A DNA stretch of 64,000 nucleotides from Diphasiastrum complanatum (GCA_029204225.1 CM055094.1:7177143-7241142), one strand, 5' to 3'; shown: positions 1 through 12,110, numbered from the stretch's first letter. Program-made: numbers and translations. The notes: generated from the letters alone by a model not told the origin.

Positions 1-908
1 TCCACAAGTGTGCTCCACACAAAGTAAGTACATGGAAAACAACCTTACTAAGTTCAGGAACTTTTAAGTTTATAATGAAGACAAGAATCGATAAAAAAGA
101 GAGTATGAGTCATAGGTAATGGCATGGCCCTAAGTTTTTTTTTGTAAAAAATGAGCCAATCTCCCCCTGTTAGTACATGTGCAAGTCACTACTAAATTTA
201 AGATTACCACGGTTTTCTATGTGTGCCACAAGACCTACTCTACGCGAATTAACCTTTTTGAAGTAAAGAAAAAATTGGTTAACTGATGAAACAAACCCTA
301 AGAAAACTCAGACCATTCTAAACAAGCACACAAAGAGAAAAGTTGCAAAAGTCATTAAATTAGGGCCTAATAGAAAAAAAAAGAAAAAGTTGTATAATTT
401 ACAAAGAGTAAGTATAGTCGTTATCAAAATGCATCAAATCTAACAATCAAAATAAGATAATAAATTTCTTTTTTAAAGTATAAGCTTTTTTGAAGAAAGC
501 AACAATTAAAAGAGTAGAAAGTCAAAGGACATAGACCAAAACAAGAACCAATTATAGGTGCAAACCATTCAAAGAAAACTAAGGAAAAAATGAAGCCACA
601 ACCACCTACAAAAGAACCAAAACCAATACAAGACGACCACAAAATGGAGAAGACAATGACAAAAAGCACCAGCAAATAGAGAAATCAAGCCAACAAACAG
701 AGACCTTAGAATATAATAAACAAGAAGGAAAAAATTGGAGAACTCAAAAAACAAAATATAACAACTAGCAAAACATACAACCAACAATAGAACGTGCTTA
801 GAAAGCAAAAACTACAAGCATGAAACTCACACCTCCTTTTGTTTGTAATTGTAACATAACAAATAGAATGTCAGGTTGGTGTCATAGTTTTTCTAACTAA
901 ATATACAA

Positions 909-959
909 GTGTGTGTGTGTGTGTGTGTGTGTGTGGGGGGGGGGGGGGTGGGAGGGGGG
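909..959. repeat. (GT)n microsatellite running into a G-tract
   Basis: About 13 GT units are followed directly by a run of about 14 G, then a short G-rich tail. Further GC/GT alternation follows to about 1000. The alternating purine-pyrimidine tract plus the G-run could adopt Z-DNA or quadruplex forms; this is inferred from composition only. Confidence 0.9.
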
Positions 960-1861
960 CGCGGTTTGCTCCTGTGTGTGTGCGCGCGCGTGCGCGTGCT
1001 CCTCATTGTTAGTCCTCTATTCATATAGCAATATTCCACAATGTCCTTTTTATCAGGGTAATAAAAAAAAAGGTTTCTTGATACTAGTAGCCTATTGATT
1101 TGGTCAAAAAATTACTACATTTAGAATGCATAGTCTCATGTGGTTCTCCCTTTTCACTTGGATTTTTAGAAATTATGAAAAAGAAGGGTTTGAAAAAACG
1201 CATACAATCGTGAACCTCATATTCCACTTTTTGTTCACAATGTTATGGTTGTTGTTTCTATAATTTAAATAGAAGAGCCTTTATGGATGAATAAGGCTTG
1301 TATTTTCATTTCAAAGTATTCTCCAAACTTTTTGCTAATATGAAGTAGTGTTGTTAGAAATGCATTACAATCAACAAAATACTAGGTGGTGCTAATAATG
1401 CATCCAAAGCAACAAGAAAACACCAATAAATTTAAGCTTTTAAAAAAAATCTATTGATTTACAAATAATGCAAGTCATCTAAAATATATAGACCACCAAA
1501 AATTGTTGATTATAATCTACTACATGGTGTAGCTAGGAAAAAAAATATTAGTGAGTATCTAAAACAATGATTATCAACTTTTTAAAATGATATAAGATTT
1601 TCTTTTATTGTGCGAATGTAAAAGTCTACAGCCATGATGAATCTAGCCTTATAAGAGCCAAACACTAATTGCAAATTAAAAGATTTAGACCTCAAAATTA
1701 CAAGCTCATGTTACCTTGGGTAGCTTAGAAATTGGAGGTGTTAGCATCTAAACATACAATATAAACATGACAACCATGTTACCTTTTTCAAGGTAGATAT
1801 GATTTATATATCCCTCTCCTTGCAACATCATTGGAAATGACATATCTTTTTAGCCTTTTGC

Positions 1862-1898
<37 letters not shown>

Positions 1899-1899
1899 A
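1862..1899. repeat. (TA)n(TG)n microsatellite
   Basis: A short TA run changes to about 15 TG units. It is a simple dinucleotide repeat with no associated gene. Confidence 0.9.
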
Positions 1900-2424
1900 G
1901 TACGTAAACTCCTTGGCATAAAAGATAAGATACTTGAAATTTTGTAGGGCAGTAACAATCATTTTCATCAATATACTAAAAGATAGGAATCAAATAGTAC
2001 ATGTCATTTTCATTTAGGATATAGTTAATATTTAAACATAAGGTATAAGATGTGAAGTTATGTACCAAAGAAATGACTATTTTACTTTTGATTTTTTTTA
2101 ATGGTTGACCATGCAAAATCAAACAATAAAAAATTTAATCTTAAAATTTGTTTTTGTGTGCTCATAAAAGACTCAAAACAATTCAAGCTTAGCTAGGCAA
2201 ACAATTTCAGCTAGATATGAGAAACATTTATGCCACACTCTGCATGCTCAAGTCCCACCCACTATGCTGTTGACGTCTTGAGACCATGTGATCCTTTTTA
2301 AGGCTAAACCTACCACTCAATGTACAATGTAAAATTGTGAAGAGAAAATTTTAGTGAAACCAATTTGATATTACTCAACGAAAAAAAAGTTCAAGCTATA
2401 TTTTAATTAAAAGCAAGTACATAC

Positions 2425-3384
2425 TGAAGAAACAAAATGTTTCTGATTACAAAGGCTTGCTAGCTTTCAGCCCTTCCTTGACGAAGATGTTCGCGAACTC
2501 GAACATCTGGAGACACAAAACACAAAGAGTTTCGTGAATGCGAAAGTCAACGGAGACCAAGACGAACAGTTTGCGAACACGAAAGATCCACGAACGAGAT
2601 TCCTTCGCGGTCCAGTACGGAAGAAGGCAGACGAGGTAAACAAAATCCGTTCAACGCTCACGCTCCAAGGAGTACCACCAAAGATCACGCAAGTACCCAG
2701 AAGTACAGTAATCTGATCTGATGGCATGACGTCAGCAGATACTCCCTAGGTCATGGCTAATCTGCCACTCTTGTAATTCTCTGGTTAGTTGTAGATTCTT
2801 AATCACTCTAATCTTAGATTTACACAGAGAGACCATACTTACTGGATTATACTTGACATATATCAAAACAGAATACACAGTGTGTAATATACAGAAGTTT
2901 AATGCTAGTAAGCAATCAAGACGAATTACAAACTGCAACTCTGCCTGCGTGCGAGAAGAGCTCTGTGTCTAGGATCAGAAGATCCAATTGTTCGCTAGTG
3001 AAGCGAGACTATTACTCGTGAGAGAACCATGTTTCTCTCACGCCAACGCACTACGTGGATTCGCATGCAGTGCTTGAAAAAATTCAGAAGAGAAATCAAT
3101 ATAGACGATTTTCTTATTGTATCTGATCTTGAATGCAAATGCATATGCCGCTTATTTCGTATGTCTGAGTTTTCTTGTCCTTTTGAATTTTGCACTTTGG
3201 TTGAAATTATGTCGAATGTTGTATTAATTGTATGAACGTAGATCAGGAATATCTGACTACACTCTGGAGGACTGTAGGAGTGATTCAGCTGGCAGTGTCC
3301 AACGATCGCATCTGAACTCCATCCGATCTGCAGAGAGAGAGTCATGCCAGATTCGCCTTCACGAATCATGACTGATTCTCATCA
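2425..3384 (+). mobile_element. 5' LTR of the Copia element, 960 bp
   Basis: It starts TGAAGAAAC and ends ATCA, followed after one base by the tRNA primer-binding site. Its first ~830 bp match 9277-10062. That match includes a shared segment translating through TRFLRGPVRKKADEVN in this copy. The 3' copy lacks about 75 bp present here (around 2780-2855). Confidence 0.8.
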
Positions 3385-3385
3385 G

Positions 3386-3396
3386 TGGTATCAGAG
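3386..3396 (+). promoter_or_regulatory. Primer-binding site (initiator Met-tRNA type)
   Basis: TGGTATCAGAG lies one base after the LTR terminus. It is the usual plant LTR-retrotransposon sequence complementary to the 3' end of initiator Met-tRNA, where minus-strand DNA synthesis is primed. Confidence 0.85.
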
Positions 3397-3574
3397 TCCA
3401 CCCTATCTGGATAAAGCTGTTTACCAATTTACAAAAGTTAAAAATCAGAAAATCTCGAGATCTCGACAAAAAACACTATGAAGGAGCACTTTTTTCATGA
3501 TTTTTTGAGATCCCCTGGGAGATAGCTCTTGAAAATTGGACAAACACTAGATCTGACCTAGATGCATCCATGAA

Positions 3575-3850
3575 AATCTCTGCGAGAGTTCCTGATGGAG
3601 GAATCATCATTTTTTAGTGTATGCGAGAGTTCCCAGAAGCAGAATTTTCAGAACCCTCGCAGAGCATCAAGATCAACTTACCAACTCTCGCAAGGTGCCT
3701 AAATAGAATCAGAGCAGTGAAATTAGCTTGCCTACATGGTCTGATCTTGAAAATCCAATCATAGGAACAAGTTGTGCGAGAGATCACTTCCTGCGAGAGT
3801 TGAATCCTCGTAGACATCCTGAACCCTTGCAGAACCTTCGCATAGCAGTC
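3575..3850. repeat. Cluster of GCGAGAG motifs in both orientations
   Basis: TGCGAGAGTT-like words occur at about 3581, 3622, 3775 and 3791. Reverse or degenerate forms (CCCTCGCAG, AACTCTCGCA, CCCTTGCAG, AACTCTTGCAG) occur at about 3654, 3683, 3823 and 3863. The spacing is irregular, 10-100 bp. The region is the untranslated leader between the primer-binding site and the next gene. No known function can be assigned. Confidence 0.6.
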
Positions 3851-3978
3851 AAATCAACTTCTGAACTCTTGCAGACTTCCCTGAGGTTTTAGAATTTTGT
3901 GAAGAAGGTGCTTGCCAAAATTTGGGTGGAACTGAACAAGGGAAAGTGAATTTCACCTAATACGCACTCTAAATTCCG

Positions 3979-3988
3979 CTATATAAGG
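3979..3988 (+). promoter_or_regulatory. TATA-box-like element upstream of copy A
   Basis: CTATATAAGG lies about 255 bp upstream of the ATG at 4241. It is a good plant TATA box by sequence and outside the Copia LTR, so the unrecognised gene downstream may have brought its own promoter. There is no direct evidence of use. Confidence 0.4.
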
Positions 3989-4240
3989 GCTGAATTCGAG
4001 TCATTTGTCACCTTTGCTAGCGTAGCTTTGCCAAAATTTCCACTGAAAATATCAAGTTTTCTGTTTTCAACCAAACTTCCTACCAGTTGTCATCTGCTCA
4101 TATCAAACACCGATCTACACTCTGAACTACAATCATTGTCATCCAACACTCATTATTCTGAGTTTTCTACTGTTTCCTTCCATTTTTCACCGTTTTTTTT
4201 ACTTTTTTGACTTTTTCAACCAGTAATCATCATTGCTAAT

Positions 4241-7200
4241 ATGGCCTCCTCATCCTCTCTAGCGCCAAACAGGTGATCCAGCGTGACATCCCCGAGGCCA
4301 CGCAGATTTGGCCTCTACCCTCTGACACTTTTATCCAACCATGGCTGCAGACAGCCGGGCCCCTCCTTGAAGCAATGGGTTTTTACTCGGCGCTCTTCCA
4401 TTCTGAGATTAACATGGGCCTCGCCCTTCACGCTTACACCACCTGGGACGAGGACAAGGCTCATTTCCACTTTCTGTACCAAGGTACCACATACAAGGTC
4501 AGGATTATTGCCGACTCGATGATCACCATTGGCATTATGTCCGGTGATCGTCAACCCATCTCCCATCGCCACGCCAAAGCTCTGATCAAACCATTCGTCA
4601 CCCAAACCACACCAGAAATCTCCATCCAGACTAACAATGGTTACCTAATAGAAGCTATCACGGTTGAATAACTTTTTGGTTATTTCAACATTTTGCAAGG
4701 ACAGAATTCAGTCTACGCTGCTGAGTCAGATAGTGGAATTCCTTCTAGAATTCCCTAACCCCTCCGTTGTGCCATACGACTGGCATAGCTTCCTTATTCG
4801 AGAACTAACAAACTCCATCAAACCCAACAACCGTGAGCGAATCGCAGCAAGCCCCCTATTGTGTAACTTTGTCTGTGCATTTCTCGAGGCGAAAGTGCGC
4901 GGTTTTCAATGCTCAGCCCTCCTGTCTACCCTTGTGCCACATACTAACCTTTACCCACCATCTCAAGCATCTACCTCATCCCAACATGCAGTCATTAACA
5001 CAACGGCCAGCAAACGAATGTGTGGCGCTGCCTCTACATCCACATCTCCACCGGTTACCCAACGACGTGTCTCCACTACCGCACTAACTACTCCATCAAC
5101 CACTGCCACTTCGTCTTCCGTGCAACCCCCCACTCCAATTTTTGTTGTCGCTACCTCTCTGCCTATTCCATCCAAATCTGTTTCTGTCTCCATCCTCGTT
5201 TCTTCTGTTGATACCACTCCTACTTCTCTTCCAGTGTCCGCTGCTCCATCCATCATCATCGCATCCTCCATTACTCCTGTCACCACCGTTGTTCCTCTCA
5301 CATTCAACCCTTCTGATTCGCACTTGTCCCCCGACACTTTGGCATGGATGCAAGTTATCAATTTTTCACCCCCACGCCAGACACTTTCTGCTCCATCATC
5401 ACCTTCTTCCATACTCCACACCACCCTTCAGTTCCCTACCGTTCCTCCCATCCTCTCATTTGGACAAACCGTCCTCGCCCTTGTTTTCACAGTTGTTTCT
5501 CACACCCCACCCGCTTCACCAAAGGTTGTCGAGGGCAGCCAACCGCTGCCTGATGACGCATTTGTACAAACAGTTTTTGTAGCATCACCAGATCGGACTG
5601 ACCCTACCGCCCCAGATGGCATCAGGATAAATGAAAACCTAATCGAAGACAATGACGATGGAATTCCACAAGTCGTCGGGGCCGATACAACACAAGCCCC
5701 TGATAGTGCCACTGTACCAGCTGCTCCCACGGATCTAATGACGACGTACCAAACCCTAGGAAAATACATCCTATATGCGGTAGCAGCCAAAGCTATTCTG
5801 AAAAGCAGGGTACTGTAGTTGGCAACAAGTAATACACAACTACGAGCAAACCTCACCAAGTTGCAGCAAGACTGATTCTGGCTCAGCAACACGAACAAGC
5901 AGGGCACCAGGAGATTGCCAAGTTGCAGCAGAAGGAGGAGGGCCTAAACAAATATATTCAAAGCCTCTCCAAAGCACTGACAGAGGCCTCCACAAAGGTG
6001 CGAAAGCTTTAAACTGAAGCATCCCAACGGCTTGCCCCCATCCAGACGCAACTTACACTTTTGGAAGCAGAGAACACGTGCCTAGGGACGGAGGTTAAAG
6101 CCTTACAAGATGAGAAGCTCGTCTGGTTAGCTCAATCAAGGCCGCTTTTCCAATCAGAGATGAATCTTCTATGGCGTCAGGTACAGATTTATAGCCAAAC
6201 CCTGAACAGCTAGCAGACGGAGTTTAATAAGTATCGGGCAAGCGCAACGCAAGAGCTTGCCCAGGCCAAGCAAGCCCTCAAGGCATGCCAGAAATACATG
6301 GAAATGAAGGCCCATCCTTTCCCCATGGTAATTCCACCGCCACCTAATTTTGACGCTGCACAGGCTAGTACCAGCCAAGATCAGAGCCAGTAGGTAGCAG
6401 GGGGATTTCAACCAGATCAAGGGTCCGAAGGCCAAGACCAAGGGCAGACAGATGCGGCCGCTGAGACACGCGACTAGAGCCAAGGCGCAACCACCAGCCA
6501 GGGCCCAGCAACATCATCCAAAGGGTCACGAACGATATCTGTCAGCCGGGCCTTCCGAAGACTGAAATCCATGGAGGAGAACATCAATGAATTTTTATCC
6601 AAATATCCCCACGAGTCATCAAGAGGCGGCTGGCAGTTATCATTCTCAGCTCAAACCATCAAGGGAAAAGAACTGAGGCCTTACCCCCCCTCCAACCACA
6701 ACCGGAGTGGCGCCAACAATTATTTGAGAGAGACCCTGCGGCCATCAGGGCTTACGTAACGAGTCCGCAACAGTTACGAGTGAACGCGCATTTTCTGCCA
6801 TGTCTAAGAAGATCCAAATGGGCAGAATGCGGCACTCCTCTGGACCAGATCACACTCATTAATTTCAACTGGCCAATCATCAAATTCGAATATCAGAAGG
6901 GCTCTCTTCGCATTTGCTAGCCACTACATCAATTGCCCCGATCCCACAGTCCATGCGGCAGCCACGCCCAGGACTTGGAATATTTAATGGGCATTGAAAC
7001 AAAATGGGATGATTTCTTTCCCTCCATATTTTTTGATCCAAATAAGGCGCTCGCTTCTGACAAAGTTGAAGACCAGCTGCCAGTCACTCGCGTATATTAC
7101 TGAGCTGCATTTCTTGGCGACCCCTGGACGAAACGATTCCAAGCATGGGTGGATCAGGATTGGTCGACAGGAGTTCACAAGTCCTTCCACATGCCAAAGG

Positions 7201-7367
7201 ACTCGAAGAAACTGGACTGTCTCAACTTCATGGAAGACGTTACGGGATATCTCATCCACCAGAGGCAGTCCAAGAGAACGCTCTACTAAACTGGCAGAGT
7301 GCCGAGGGACCGACACTACTTCAGGCCGTGGGTCCTGTTGGGGGTATTCCCAACAAAGTGTAAATAA
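4241..7367 (+). pseudogene. Unrecognised repeat-borne coiled-coil gene, family X copy A
   Basis: I do not recognise this family. From the ATG at 4241 the reading frame shifts after about ten codons. An N-terminal globular domain follows (about 4273-4980; it contains MGFYSALFHSEINMGLAL and, after a frameshift near 4670, SVVPYDWHSFLIRELTNSI). Next is a Ser/Thr/Pro-rich linker (about 4960-5530) and an acidic stretch. A coiled coil follows (about 5820-6330, EIAKLQQKEEGLNKYIQSL). Then come a Pro/Gln-rich patch, a block with SSRGGW (about 6612-6635), a block IRAYVTSPQQLRV...KWAECGTPLDQIT (about 6750-6860), and a terminal domain KWDDFF...ASDKV...RVYY (6970-7367). At least two frameshifts and several in-frame stops show it is dead. 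The last three blocks match the minus-strand locus at 57.5-58.8 kb, and the last also matches 14.9 kb. It could be a structural or cargo ORF of a retroelement. Confidence 0.6.
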
Positions 7368-8010
7368 AGAAAATCCTCCAATAAAATGCGTTGCGAGGGC
7401 ATGGCATCCTACGTGTATAAGCCCATGGCCCAATGAGCACGCAATTGAAGTTGTAAATAAAATAAACTTGACTTGGGCCTTGTAATTAAAACAAAACTAG
7501 AGGCCCAATGTCATTTTTAAACTTAGAGATCACTCTTTAGAGTTGGGTCCAAATTGGGACTCACATGAATCTTGTGATTTCTATTGTACTTTTTGTGGAC
7601 CCTTGCTTAATGAGAAGGAGGACACTCTACCATTTTTGGAAGAGAAACATCCTCATTTTCTATTCACTACTTGCTATTGCTCTTAGTTGTATTTTCTATT
7701 GCTTTCTATTTCCATGTTTTATTGTTTGCCATAGTGAATGTTTTTCCATTAGCAAGCATAAGGAGCAATTGAGCTAACCTCCACCCTCACTTTCTTTCTC
7801 TCTCTTTCTTTTCTCTTCTCAATCTCTTCTTCTCCATTCCTTCCCTTCAACCAAACTATGATGAATGATAGTGTAGAGGAGTAGAGTTAAAGAGGAGTAG
7901 TATAGTGGTGAGTAGAGTTAAGGGAGAAAGTAGGAAATCAACTAAAAGTAGCATCTATGCATAGTTAGGCACCTATGCAGTGATCTAACCTTTGTTGACA
8001 GGCGGAAGGG
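7368..8010. other. Non-coding spacer between copy A and the Copia RT
   Basis: AT-rich sequence containing AATAAA-like words just after the end of copy A (7363-7368 and 7455-7462) and a CT-rich tract near 7785-7850. No coding similarity is visible. It may hold the 3' untranslated region of the inserted gene. Confidence 0.5.
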
Positions 8011-8019
8011 TTATGCTAC

Positions 8020-9276
8020 GAAAGATCTTCGACCCCACAGTCCCTACATCTGTTATTTGCATATGCAGCAGCTTATGACCTCAGGATCCACATTGTGGAC
8101 GAGAAGAGAGCCTTCTTGCATGGCAAATTAGACGAAGAGGTCTACATGGATCAACCCCCAAGATTCGTCTCGAATTCACTTCCTGACTTTGTATGCAGAA
8201 TGCATAGAAGCATCTACGGTCTGAAGCAGTCAGCTTGACAATGGTACAAGAAGAAAGATCAAGCCCTAAAATCATTAGGATTCAAGCCTCTGTTGGCTGA
8301 CTCCAATGTGTACAGATGGGCAGATCATCATAATGGCTGTATATGTGGACGACACTCTAATACTTTGTAGGAGTGAGCAGCTAATTGCTGAGGTGAAGAC
8401 AAACATCTCGAAACATTTCGAGATAGTGGATCTGGGAGAAGCCAGATGTTATTTAGTCTTACAAAGCGAAAGGGACTATGAGGGAGGTAAGTTATACCTT
8501 CACCAGTTTAGATACACCCTGAAGATCCTAGAGGACTTTGGGATGCTGAACTGCAAAGGAGCGAACTCTCCAATGCTTGCAGGGACGATGCTAATGAATG
8601 ATGACTATCCAAGCACTGAGGCAGAGAGAGAACAGATGCAGCTCACACCTTACAAGAAGCTGATAAGATCACTAATGTACCTTGCAGACAACACACGTCC
8701 TGCATGAATTCAGGCTCGACACATTGGAAGATTGCAAAACAAATTTTGCAATATCTTCAATTAACGAGGGATTATGGCTTGTGTTATTGTCATGGTGTAG
8801 GTCTCAAGATACTTTCCTACAACGACGTTAGCTGGGCATCCCTCAAGGACGACTGTAAAAGCGTCGCAGGAGGATGCACCATCGCAGTTCTCTGGGTCAG
8901 CAAGAAGCAGACCGTTGTAGCTCAGTCATCCTGTGAAGCAGAGTACGTAGCAAGCAGTGGAGATGGCCAACGAAATAATTTGGCTAAGACAGTTCCTGGA
9001 CGAATTGGACAAGGAACGAGCCTTTGGTCTTGCAGATGGACAACACCTTTGCAATACACTTGACGAAAGATCTCGTGTTCCATTCCAGAACGAAGCACAT
9101 TGCGATCAAGTATCACTTGATCAGGAAACTGATTGAAAAAAAGATGATGCAGACCACCTTCATAGGAATGAAAGACATGGTTGCTGACATCTTCACAAAG
9201 GCCCTGGACAAAGGACTCTTTGAGAGGCAAAGGAGTAGTCTCGGGATCGTAAAGCTATCATGCTTTGAGAGGGAGC
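8020..9276 (+). pseudogene. Copia reverse transcriptase and RNase H remnant
   Basis: Translation in three interrupted frames gives the C-terminal half of a Copia polyprotein. RT palm sequence appears first (AFLHGKLDEEVYMDQPP, IYGLKQS at about 8110-8235). The catalytic motif AVYVDDTLIL follows near 8336, then DLGEARCYLVLQ. RNase H follows with QSSCEAEYVASS near 8920 and FTKALDKGLFERQ near 9195. There is an in-frame TGA near 8237, a frameshift around 8290-8310, a stop at 8705 and another frameshift near 9010. Integrase and gag are missing. The purine-rich tract GAGAGGGAGC at 9267-9276 directly before the 3' LTR is the probable polypurine tract. Confidence 0.85.
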
Positions 9277-10062
9277 TGAAGAAGCAAAATGTTTCTGATT
9301 ACAAAGGCTTGCTAGCTTTCAGCGCTTCGCCTGACGAAGATGTTCGCAAACTCGAACATCTAGAGACACGAAACACGAAGAGTTTCGCGAACGCGAAAGT
9401 CAACAGAGACGAAGACGAACGGTTCGCGAATACAAAAGATCCACGAACGAGATTCCTTCGCAGTCCAGTACGGAAGAAGGCAGACGAGGTAAACGAAACC
9501 CATTCAACGCTCACGCTCCAAGGAGTATCACCAAAAATCATGCAAGTATCTAGAAGTATAGTAATTTGATCTGATGGCATGACGTCAACAGATACTCTCT
9601 AGGTCATGGCTAATCTACCACTCTTGTAATATACTTGACATATATCATAACAGAATACACAGTGTGTAATATACAGAAGTCTGATGCTAGTAAGCAATGA
9701 AGACGAATTACAGACAACAACTCCGCTTGCGTACGAGAAGAGCTCTATGTCTAGAATCAGAAGATCCAATTGTCCGCTAGTGAAGCGAGACTATTACTCG
9801 TGAGAGAACCGTGTTTCTCTCACGCCAACGCACTGCATGGATTCGCATGCAGTGCTTGAAGAAATTCAGAAGAGAAATCAATATAGACAATTTTCTTACT
9901 GTATCTGATTTTGAATGCGAATGCATATGCCACTTATTTTGTATGTCTGAGTTTTCTTGTTCTTTTGAATTCCGCACTTTGGTTGAAATTATGTCGAATG
10001 CTATATTAATTGTATGAACGTAGATAAGGAATATCTGACTACACTCTAGAGGACTGTAGGAG
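9277..10062 (+). mobile_element. 3' LTR of the Copia element, truncated
   Basis: It begins TGAAGAAGC directly after a polypurine tract and follows the 5' LTR closely until GGACTGTAGGAG at about 10062, where similarity stops abruptly. It lacks the last ~125 bp and an internal ~75 bp compared with the 5' LTR. Confidence 0.8.
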
Positions 10063-12095
10063 ATGGCTTGGGTTATTGAAGAGAATGGTGCAATGAAAGA
10101 AGGATATTGCCAAGAGTAAGTGAAAGATCTACTTTAAGTATTGGCTTCTAACAAAGCATGAGTTATGTGACAAAAATAAACTATGAAATAACCTGTTGGC
10201 AATCAATTAACTGATTACAATAACATGTTGCAAATGTAGCTAACCTATGTTGTTTGGTAAATGATTCTCTTTGTTGGAATGGTCTACCCATTTTTCTACC
10301 AATGTATATTATGTGTTTTTTTTTCATATCTATTTTCCATGAAACTGCTCAAATTGTCAATCTCTCTAGTTGTTTGACTATTTGTAGCTTCCTCTCCAAT
10401 AGTCTCTAAGTTTTCCCATCCTACGCATGTATGTGATGAGAATCAATCACGATTCAACCATCATCAAATGCGATATTTTTAAAGAGATATCTATACTAGA
10501 CAAATGTGCCAAACAATCAAATTCTCTATCTTTGAATGTGAAATGCATGCCAAATCTATACAAAAATTAGTATTATTTGAGGCTATGGATCAATATCAGA
10601 TTACTTGAGATGATTGAGAGTGTCATCTCATGATCCTTAAAGTTAGATGACTTGCAACAACAAAATATGTTTCTCTAGAATCAACTACTAGGCAATAGTT
10701 GGAGATAAAAAGACACAATGCACTCCATGGATACGTATGGGCTCAATGTATGATGTTACAACAACAATAGGATTGGATGTCATTTTTTAAAGGACGTTGT
10801 TTAGTACTAAATGTTGAAAGTCCGCAAGGAGGAAAAGGATATACCCTAATCACATGTCCAAGTTGCTTGAATCAATAACGTGACTTACAAAGACATATAA
10901 AATATCTCTTTTGTGGGTGTACATATGACAAGAAGCACCTAAACTATAGCGATTACTTAACTGTAGTTTACGAATATTGACATCAAATCAACCTCGAGTG
11001 TACAAATTCGGGCAGCATAAGAGTATTCAGGCAGTACTTGTGGTCCAATCACAATCATTTGTTTTGCCCGACTGGATTTTTGAAAATCACCAAAATTTGG
11101 CCGGAAAGGGCAAAAAGAATTTTTCAAATTTTTCCCTACAAGAAAAGAATTAGGTTTAGGGGGAAGGAATCTTACATACCTATGTAACTAGGAGTACTTC
11201 AGTAACCCCTATATGCCCATTTAGTATCAGGGGGGCTAAATGGCGAGTCACCCTTGGATAGGGGACACCCTTGGATAAGGGCATGAAGGTGTCTATGCCT
11301 TGGATGGGGGTATGAAACCTAGTGAGGTGTTAGGAGGACCTTACCATGGGTATTGGTCATTTTCCTAAACTTTGTGCCTCAACCTTGAGCCATAATCACA
11401 TATTGCCTTGGGTCAAAGTTAGACGTCACATATGGGTCATGGGGACCTAGTAGGAGGCCGCACCTACTAGGGTCCCTTGATGCCCCTAAAGAAACCAAGA
11501 AGTTATTAACCAAGAAACATAAGTTTTGGAAGGTGTCTCTTGACATTCCACTAACTTGTGAGGCTCTTGGACTTTCCTTTGCCTTCCCTCTTCTCATTGG
11601 CTTATGAGAACATTCCCTAGTGCTTTGGAGGGAGTCATTTTCCATCTATAAGAGAGGGAGAGGGAGCCCAAAGGGGGAGAGATTCTTGTGTTGTAGCTTG
11701 CTTCTATTCCCTAGTGGAAGGCTAGAGTGTAGAGAGCATTGTTTTGGCTTGTTTACTCTTGTGAGGATCACCATCTTTGGTGTGGGACTTAGATGGGGGT
11801 AGGATCTTGAGTATGCATGTGTTTGCGATGGTAGTGATTGTGGTGAAGCAAGGCGGTGCTAGATAGGCTTGCTTGTGCATGGATCTAGCTATGGTTGGGT
11901 GGTGAATCCTTGAGGCCATTTGATTGTCTACTTTGGAAGGATCTTAGGGGCACTAGAGGAGAGGCACTTTGGAGGGCTTCTTGGAGGCATTGATGGACAT
12001 CAACTCTAAAGCTCGGAGGGCAGCTCTTCCTTGTAAAATAAGCTAACTTTGTTAAGAAGTTGGGTTATTGGAAATAGCATGAGTTTTGTAACCTA
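10063..12095. other. Intergenic DNA; possible LTR-like segment at 11.3-12.1 kb
   Basis: No protein similarity is seen. From about 11250 the sequence is more GC-rich. It holds CTATAAGAGAGGG near 11645, followed by a G/A-rich leader, as in plant LTR U3-R regions. No second LTR copy is present, so this stays a suggestion. Confidence 0.35.
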
Positions 12096-12110
12096 GGCTC
12101 TAATACCAAT
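12096..12110 (-). promoter_or_regulatory. Possible primer-binding site of a minus-strand retroelement
   Basis: On the minus strand the sequence reads TCTCCAACA followed by TTGGTATTAGAGCC, an LTR-like terminus and a one-mismatch initiator-Met primer-binding site. If real, the LTR lies to the right (from 12110) and its internal part to the left. No partner LTR was found. Confidence 0.35.

Larger units (their letters stand above)
1..2424. other. AT-rich intergenic DNA without a recognisable gene
   Basis: This stretch has no open frame resembling a protein. The minus-strand frames at 424-808 are Phe/Leu/Cys-rich low-complexity translations of AT-rich DNA. The only clear structures are two dinucleotide repeats, listed separately. 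It ends at the first base of the Copia LTR at 2425. Confidence 0.7.
2425..10062 (+). mobile_element. Decayed Ty1/Copia LTR retrotransposon (composite)
   Basis: The element is framed by two related LTRs (2425-3384 and 9277-10062). It has a primer-binding site just after the first LTR and a reverse transcriptase/RNase H remnant just before the second. Gag, protease and integrase are not recognisable. The space between the leader and RT is instead filled by an unrecognised coiled-coil pseudogene (4241-7367) and about 600 bp of non-coding DNA. This is either a nested insertion or a replacement of the 5' coding part. Both LTRs and the coding region carry many point differences, stops and indels, so the insertion is old and cannot move by itself. 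Confidence 0.8.

Noticed and set aside
424-808. Hydrophobic minus-strand frames
   Set aside because: Phe/Leu/Cys-rich translation of AT-rich DNA in two overlapping frames, no family resemblance.
913-1098. Short plus-strand frame rich in Val, Cys and Gly
   Set aside because: It is a translation of the (GT)n and G-run repeat.
5096-5424. Minus-strand frames with Gly/Asp/Val repeats
   Set aside because: Antisense shadow of the Ser/Thr/Pro-rich linker of family X copy A.
11379-11802. Overlapping short frames near 11.4-11.8 kb
   Set aside because: No homology; the region looks like LTR-type non-coding sequence.
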